From: Rhodophyticola sp017644125
GTDB lineage: Bacteria > Pseudomonadota > Alphaproteobacteria > Rhodobacterales > Rhodobacteraceae
Length of the DNA stretch: 64,000 nt
Direction: 5' to 3' (one strand)
NCBI RefSeq assembly: GCF_042140125.1
Contig: NZ_CP159473.1
Shown here: positions 59,148 to 64,000 of the stretch, one piece after another
Layout: each line of letters begins with the position of its first letter
How positions within the stretch are numbered: the first letter of the stretch is position 1
Notes under the pieces: generated by a model
Told to the model about the DNA's origin: nothing
The model's database searches: none
The model's input: the letters and a program-made list of their open reading frames with translations, nothing else
Program-made: the position numbers and the translations under genes

Positions 59148-59169
59148 GCAGGGGTTGCGAGACCTCTGC
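59148..59169 (+). terminator. Terminator after the DUF481 gene
   Basis: GCAGGGGT pairs with ACCTCTGC (one G-T wobble) around a 6-base loop and is followed by ctttctctgtt. A second perfect 7-bp hairpin (CTTCCCG-TTT-CGGGAAG) precedes it at 59118-59134. Confidence 0.6.
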
Positions 59170-59189
59170 CTTTCTCTGTTGGGGGTCCA

Positions 59190-59351
59190 CTATCCGCCCA
59201 TGATCCCGCGGATGACCGGCAGGATCGCCGCCGCGGCGATGCCGACGCCCGCGCCGATCCCAAGCCGGAGCAGCGGCGCGCCAAGACGTGGCCCGGCCAG
59301 ACCAAGCAGGCCGCAGATAACCGCGTAGAAGATCATCGCCATGAGGTCCAT
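59190..59351 (-). CDS. 53-residue membrane protein, function unknown
   Basis: A small minus-strand gene in the gap before the amidohydrolase. It has two hydrophobic helices: MIFYAVICGLLGLAG (about 6-20) and IGAGVGIAAAAILPVI (about 32-47), with a short basic turn RLGAPLLRLG between them. Ends IRGIMGG. ATG 59351 or the second ATG may start it. Real coding is supported by the clean hydrophobic pattern; the family is unknown. Convergent with the DUF481 gene, divergent from the amidohydrolase. Confidence 0.6.
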   Translation of the reverse strand: MDLMAMIFYAVICGLLGLAGPRLGAPLLRLGIGAGVGIAAAAILPVIRGIMGG

Positions 59352-59416
59352 CGCTGGACCTTAGCATATCGGGCTGGCATGTCTTGCGGGAATTCACCTG
59401 CCGAAAGTGCCGCCCC

Positions 59417-60619
59417 ATGTCCCCCGATCCCGACCGCTTTCTGTCTGACCTTCGCCATCTGCGGAGCTTCGGCGCCGAGGGCACCGGCGTGATGCGCCGG
59501 GCGTTCTCCGGCCCCGATATCGCCGCGCGGGAGTGGCTGGTGAGCCGGATCGAGGCGATCGGTCTGACCCCTCATGTGGACCCGGCGGGCAATGTGTTCG
59601 GCTTGAGCGGCGGGCTGTCTCTGCTGATCGGGTCACATTCCGATACCCAGCCCGAGGGTGGCTGGCTGGACGGCGCCTACGGCGTGATCGCGGGGCTGGA
59701 AATTGCGCGCGCCGCGGCTGAATCGGGCGGCCCTGCGATTTCGGTGGTGAGCTTTCAGGACGAGGAGGGCCGCTTCGGCGCGCTCACGGGCAGCGATCTC
59801 TGGGCCGGGCGCACCACTTTGGCCGAGGCGGATCGCTACACCGACACCGACGGGGTAAGCTTCGCGGATGCGCGCCGTGGCCTTGCACATCTTATGCAAG
59901 AAGATTTCGTCGATCCCGGCCGGTTCACCGGATTTCTGGAAACCCATATCGAACAGGGGCCGGTGCTGGACGCCGCGGGCGAAGGGGTGGGGGTCGTCAC
60001 CTCCATCGTCGGGCTTCGTCAGCTTCAGATCACCGTCACAGGGCAGCAGAACCACGCCGGCACCACGCCGATGCATATGCGCCGGGATGCGTTTCAGGGC
60101 GCGGCCCGGGTCGCAATGCTGCTGAACGAGCGGTTCGCCAATGTGGTGACGCCGCAATCGGTCTGGACCATCGGCCATATCCGTCTGCACCCCAATGCCT
60201 CCTCCATCGTGCCGGGGCGGGCGATTTTCACCATTCAGTGGCGCGACGGGGAGGCCGACCGGCTGGACCGAATGGAGCGGATCATCGAAGAGGTGCTGAC
60301 GGAGGTCGCCGGGGAAACGGGCCTGACCGTCGATGCCGGGCGCCTGCGCAACGATCTGGCGCCGGTGCCGATGGATGACGGGATGCAGGCCGCGTTGCGG
60401 GCGGCGGCGGACAGACACGCGCCGGGGCGGTGGCGCGCGATGCCGTCGGGCGCGCTTCACGACGCCTCCAACGTGTCGCATCTGATGCCGGTGGGCATGC
60501 TGTTCGTGCCCTCCATCGGCGGGATCAGCCACAGTTTCGAGGAGGATACGGCGGAGGCGGATCTGGTGCTGGGCCTGCGGGTTCTGGCCGATGCCGCCGG
60601 GGTCCTGGCCCCGGCCTGA
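59417..60619 (+). CDS. M20-family amidohydrolase (N-carbamoyl-L-amino acid hydrolase / allantoate amidohydrolase type)
   Basis: 400 residues. Metal-ligand motifs: GSHSDTQPEGGWLDGAYGV (His and Asp, about 72-90), SFQDEEGRFG (Glu pair, about 114-123), and THIEQGPVLD (about 179-188). QQNHAGTTPMHMRRDA belongs to the dimerisation domain. The family hydrolyses N-carbamoyl amino acids, allantoate or ureidoglycolate. No hydantoinase or purine-degradation gene is adjacent, so the substrate is open. The start MSPDPDRFLSDL at 59417 is a reasonable family start, without a strong Shine-Dalgarno. Confidence 0.9.
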   Translation: MSPDPDRFLSDLRHLRSFGAEGTGVMRRAFSGPDIAAREWLVSRIEAIGLTPHVDPAGNVFGLSGGLSLLIGSHSDTQPEGGWLDGAYGVIAGLEIARAAAESGGPAISVVSFQDEEGRFGALTGSDLWAGRTTLAEADRYTDTDGVSFADARRGLAHLMQEDFVDPGRFTGFLETHIEQGPVLDAAGEGVGVVTSIVGLRQLQITVTGQQNHAGTTPMHMRRDAFQGAARVAMLLNERFANVVTPQSVWTIGHIRLHPNASSIVPGRAIFTIQWRDGEADRLDRMERIIEEVLTEVAGETGLTVDAGRLRNDLAPVPMDDGMQAALRAAADRHAPGRWRAMPSGALHDASNVSHLMPVGMLFVPSIGGISHSFEEDTAEADLVLGLRVLADAAGVLAPA

Positions 60620-60747
60620 GATCGGCGCGCCTGACGGCAGGTGGCTGAAAGCCGCCGGGTGCGGGGGGGGCCGCGGCGGAACCCGCGCCGCGCGGCCTGC
60701 GTTGATCCGGCAAGACCTCTGTAACCTGTCAAAATAGGAAAGCGCCG

Positions 60748-61215
60748 ATGACCGACCCGATCTCCTATTCTCCCGATCCTCTGAGCGGCCCGGATACCGA
60801 GGCCGAACGCGAAGCGCTGCAGGCGCTGTTGAACCGCACGGTCGATGCCAAGGCCGGGTTCGACACGATGCGCGAAAAGGCCGAGCCCGAGTTTCGCCCG
60901 GTCGTGCAGAAGTTCTACGGCACGCATCACGCGCATACCGACCAGATCGCCGCGCTGATCGCGGCGCGCGGCGGCGAGCCAGATGTCAGCGGCACGCTGA
61001 TGTCCAGCGTCAACACGGCCGTCGTTTCGATCCGGGCACTGTTTGACGAGATCGACGAAGACGTCATGGACAGCATCCGCGACGGCGAGGGCCATGTGCT
61101 GGAAGCCTTCGACGAGGCCATCGCGGCCATGCCGGAAGGCCACGACAAGGGGGCCTTTGTCCGCATGCGCGGAGAAATTCAGGACCTGCTGGACGAAACC
61201 CGGCATCTGGACTGA
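60748..61215 (+). CDS. DUF2383 (PA2169-type four-helix bundle) protein
   Basis: 155 residues, acidic and all-helical: EREALQALLNRTVDAKAGFDTM (about 20-41), FYGTHHAHTDQIAALIAARGGEPDVSGT (about 57-84), and ALFDEIDEDVMDSIRDGEGHVLEAFDEAI. The pattern of His/Glu-bearing ferritin-like helices fits DUF2383. AGGAAAG lies before the ATG. Proteins of this family are often stress-induced, but I could not identify a stress sigma promoter here. Convergent with the response regulator gene. Confidence 0.82.
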   Translation: MTDPISYSPDPLSGPDTEAEREALQALLNRTVDAKAGFDTMREKAEPEFRPVVQKFYGTHHAHTDQIAALIAARGGEPDVSGTLMSSVNTAVVSIRALFDEIDEDVMDSIRDGEGHVLEAFDEAIAAMPEGHDKGAFVRMRGEIQDLLDETRHLD

Positions 61216-61281
61216 ACCCGCACCGTCACCCGCCCGGGCCGGGTGCGAACCTCGGCCCGGCACCGGAGGAGGCGCGGCGCG

Positions 61282-61980
61282 TCAGCTCCAGCTTACATCG
61301 CCCAGAAAGATATAGCCCGCACCGTAGATCGTCTTGATCAGTTGCGGGTTCTTCGGGTCTTCGCGCAGTTTTGTGCGCAGGCGGCTGATCCGCACATCCA
61401 TCGCCCTGTCGAAGCTTTCGCCCGCCGCGCCGCCAAGGCTCTCCTGCATCTGCTGGCGGGAGATCAGGCGTTTGGGGCTGTCCAGAAAAAGCCGCAACAC
61501 TTCACCTTCCGCATGGGAAAACCCGATCTCCTCGCCCGTTTCGTCGACCAGCATGTAGCGGTCGAAATGGGCGGTCCATCCGCGGAAGGTGGCGCTGTTG
61601 CCCGCGTGTTCGCGGGGTTTCGACTGGCGCAGCCGGGCGCGGACACGGGCCACCACCTCGGCCGGATCGAAGGGTTTGATGATGTAGTCATCGGCCCCGA
61701 GTTCCAGCCCGGTGACCCGGTCCTGTACCTGCGCCCGGCCCGAAATGATGATGATCGCCGCCCCGGATTCCAGGGCCAGCCGATGAACGACGGCCAGCCC
61801 GTCGCGATCCGGCAGCCCCAGATCGACAAGGCAGACATCGGGCGTGGCGCTGCGAAGCGCGGCCTCGAACTCGGTCGCGCGGGCGTAGGCCGCGGTGCGA
61901 AACCCCGCCTCGCTCAGCGCATCGGACAGCATCGTGCGGATCTGCGGCTCGTCATCGAGAATGGTGACAAGCGCGCTCAT
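61282..61980 (-). CDS. OmpR-family response regulator
   Basis: 232 residues: receiver domain (about 1-118) with the acidic pocket DDE near 9-11, phospho-acceptor Asp in CLVDLGLPDRDG (about 53), Ser in IIISGRA and Lys in YIIKPFD; then a winged-helix DNA-binding domain with RLISRQQMQESL and DVRISRLRTKL followed by TIYGAGYIF. It starts inside the stop codon of the hybrid kinase gene (ATGA), so it is the kinase's cognate regulator. The regulated genes are unknown. Confidence 0.93.
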   Translation of the reverse strand: MSALVTILDDEPQIRTMLSDALSEAGFRTAAYARATEFEAALRSATPDVCLVDLGLPDRDGLAVVHRLALESGAAIIIISGRAQVQDRVTGLELGADDYIIKPFDPAEVVARVRARLRQSKPREHAGNSATFRGWTAHFDRYMLVDETGEEIGFSHAEGEVLRLFLDSPKRLISRQQMQESLGGAAGESFDRAMDVRISRLRTKLREDPKNPQLIKTIYGAGYIFLGDVSWS

Positions 61981-63903
61981 GCCACGGCCTCCGCGTGGAA
62001 AAGATGGGTCAGCGCCGCGGGATCCAGAGGCTTCGACAGAACCGGCCAGCGCGCCGCGCCCTTCTGCCGCAACGGGTCGCCATGCGGCAGCGCCGTCATC
62101 AGCACAAGGCGATGGTGCGGATGACGATCCGCGATTCGCGTCAGCAGGTCGACGCCCGTGATATCGCCTTCCAGATTGATATCCGAAAGCACCCAGTCTA
62201 GCCCCGGCAGATCGGCAAGCGCGAGCGCCTCCGCGCCGCTTGCGGCCTCGATCACCTGATGGCCAAGACCGGTCAGCATGTCGCGGATAGTGGCGCGCAG
62301 TTCCGTCTGATCCTCTACCAGAAGCACCAGATGGGCGCGGGTATCGCCGCTGGCATGGCGCAGGGGCAGCCGCAGGCTGACCGCGGCGCCGCGGGGCGTG
62401 TTGGAAAGCTTCACGGTTCCGCCGGCCAGTTGTGTCAGGTCATAGACCATCGAGAGGCCAAGGCCCGAGCCATGTTCGCCCTTGGTTGTAAAGAACGGAT
62501 CGAGCGCGGCCTTCAGCGCCTGCTCCGTAAAGCCCGGCCCGGTATCGAGCACGGTGATTTCCAGCCATGTTTCCGATACGGCACGGACCCGGATCGTGAT
62601 CTCGCCGGCCTCCTGACCGATCGCATCGCGTGCGTTCAGGACCAGATTGAGCAGGCTGTCCTGCAACGAGCCCGCATCCAGCAGCAGCGGCGGCTGCGGG
62701 TCCGGATCCACATCGATGACGAGCGTGATCGTATCGGGCAATGCCGCGCCCGCCAGCGGTGCGAAGGCGGCCAGCATCTCGGACAGGTCCGTGGGCACCG
62801 GGTGGATTTCCCGCGGGCCGGACATCCGGGCGATCTTGTCCAGTAGCATGCCGCCCCGCCGCGCCGCGGATTTGGTGGCCCCGGTCAGTTCCGCCGCACC
62901 GGGCGGCAGGGGCAGCTTTTCCAGCCGGCCCTGAAGCCCCAGAATGATCGTCAGCAGGTTGGCGAAATCATGGGCCAGCCCGCTGGTCAGCTGCGCGGCG
63001 AGTTCACGCTTGTGGGTCTGGCTGAGCGCCGCGCGCGCCTGCGCCTCTTCGGTGACATCGGTGGACAACAGATACACGCCCTCGATCTCGCCCCCCGCGC
63101 CCTCGTCGGGGGTGAAGGCGGTGCGGATGCGCCGGCCACTTTCGGGTTCGGTGAACTCCAGCACCGATGCCGCGCCCTCCAGCGCGCGGGCCACCTGCGA
63201 CGAGAGCCGCGCGGCGGTGGCCGGGCCAAGCGCCTCGGCCATGTGCAGGCCCACGATGTCGCTGGCCCGTCCAGGCAGGATCGCGGACAGGCGCCGGTTG
63301 GTATAGGTGTAGACCTGATCTCGATCGACATGGGCGATATGGGCCGGCATCATCTCGGTCGTCAGGCGGATCCGCGCCTCCATCTCGGAAAGCCCGCGCT
63401 TCGCCTCTTCAAGCTGTGCGTTGGTCGCCGCGAGTTCCCGGTTGGTCTGTGCCAGCCGTTCCGCATGGGTCAGAAGCTGGTCCGACAGCTCCTCCGACCG
63501 GCTGCGCAGCAGCTTTTCCTGCCGCTTGATCTCGGTGATGTCGGTATAGACCGTGACCCAGCCGCCTTCGGGCAGGGGCGAGCCCTCGACGCTGATCGTG
63601 CGCCCGTTGGAGCGTTGGCGCTCCATGTAATGGGGCACGAAGGCGCGCGCCTGTTCGAACTCGGTCCAGCACGAACCGCTCCGGGTCCTCCACATCGCCA
63701 TATTCGCCGTGGCCGACCAGATAGCGGATCGTGTCCTCGAAGCGCGCGCCGGGGGTCACCAGTTCCGCGGGCAGGCCGAACATCGTCTGAAACGGGCGAT
63801 TGCACACGGCGAGTTTCAGCTCGGCGTCATAAATGGTCAGCGCCTGCTGGATCAGGTTCAGGCCCGCGCGGGTCATCTGGTTCGTGATATCGGCTCGCGC
63901 CAT
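61977..63903 (-). pseudogene. PAS-containing hybrid sensor histidine kinase, single-base frameshift
   Basis: Reads as one protein only if one base is removed near 63657. The first frame starts MARADITNQMTRAGLNLIQQ (63903) with PAS-like IYDAELKLAVCNRPFQTMFGLP and ends sense at PERFVLDRV. The second frame resumes EQARAFVPHYMERQRSNGRT and runs to 61977. Downstream parts: PAS-type TVYTDITEIKRQE, a coiled coil with EELSDQLLTHAERLAQ, a second PAS (about 200 residues), the H box GLAHDFANLLTII, N box LNLVLNARDAIG, G boxes DTGPGF and GSGLGLSMVYDL, and a C-terminal receiver with VLSDINLEGDITG. No membrane helix is seen, so it is cytoplasmic. Gene or assembly error is undecided. Confidence 0.85.
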
Positions 63904-64000
63904 GTCTCTCGCGCCTCCCCTGTCCCATCGCTGGCACTGTGGCGGGCCTGTCGTCAAGCCCGTCGGGGCGCTGTTACAATTCGTTAGGTTTGGGAAAAAG
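63904..64000. other. Promoter region of the kinase-regulator operon
   Basis: The last 97 bases hold the upstream region of the minus-strand kinase gene, AT-richer towards the window edge (ttacaattcgttaggtt). No gene is visible, and no promoter can be called with confidence. Confidence 0.4.

Noticed and set aside
60703..60725. RpoE promoter upstream of the DUF2383 gene (TGATCC present)
   Set aside because: The possible -10 (TAACC) is only 13 bases away, too close for an RpoE promoter.
1..64000. CRISPR arrays, insertion sequences, prophage or integron
   Set aside because: No regularly spaced repeats, transposase, integrase or phage structural genes were seen on either strand.

Overview
The window is high-GC alphaproteobacterial chromosome, best matched to Rhodobacterales (roseobacter/Rhodobacter type). 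The reasons are the RpoE-ChrR sigma/anti-sigma pair next to its flavin amine oxidase/DUF1365/MFS/SDR operon, the leuC, leuD and leuB genes scattered on one strand, the mixture of small conserved hypothetical genes, and dense coding with many 4-base ATGA/GTGA overlaps. No insertion sequence, CRISPR array, rRNA operon or prophage is visible. One tRNA gene (Pro, anticodon CGG) is present.

Layout. 1-4.1 kb: rpsO, pnp, a YkuD L,D-transpeptidase and tRNA-Pro. 4.1-16 kb: leucine biosynthesis (leuB, leuD, leuC, all minus strand) interleaved with an EamA transporter, a LysR/epimerase divergent pair, a frameshifted endonuclease/exonuclease/phosphatase gene with an unknown membrane protein, a DUF4198/HupE metal-uptake-like pair and an MFS transporter. 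16-23 kb: MscS channel, FMN reductase, an FAD oxidoreductase divergent from mnmD, a second EamA transporter and a lytic transglycosylase. 23-29 kb: dapA, trmO, smpB, a sulfurtransferase, a GNAT enzyme, an aminotransferase, a YhhQ transporter and arfB. tRNA modification and ribosome rescue are strongly represented here. Just before arfB lies a compact, apparently undescribed small gene or leader: promoter-like sequence, a 17-nt exact complement of the 16S rRNA 3' tail used as Shine-Dalgarno, an 18-codon frame, a stem that would hide the Shine-Dalgarno, and a terminator.

29-34 kb: ldh, then a decayed stretch holding fragments of second copies of ldh and arfB, then a low-GC, probably acquired P-loop ATPase (Sll1717-like) abutting the pncA-pncB NAD salvage genes. 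34-42 kb: trhO, 1-Cys peroxiredoxin, aldehyde dehydrogenase, an unknown protein, a crotonase-fold protein lacking one catalytic Glu and with Asp for the other, an RluA operon with two tiny membrane proteins, and hmgA. 42-48 kb: a three-gene catabolic operon (diaminopropionate ammonia-lyase-like, M24 hydrolase, Asp/Glu racemase-like), convergent with kbl-methyltransferase-tdh for threonine breakdown. 48-54 kb: rpoE-chrR and its divergent operon; ChrR has Ser in place of both zinc-ligand Cys of its anti-sigma domain. 54-64 kb: a saccharopine dehydrogenase-like gene, an orphan formate dehydrogenase alpha gene, a DUF481 outer-membrane protein, a tiny membrane protein, an amidohydrolase, a DUF2383 protein, and a response regulator with a frameshifted hybrid histidine kinase.

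Two clear single-base frameshifts (near 9015 and near 63657) occur in otherwise intact genes. They may be genuine lesions or sequence errors.
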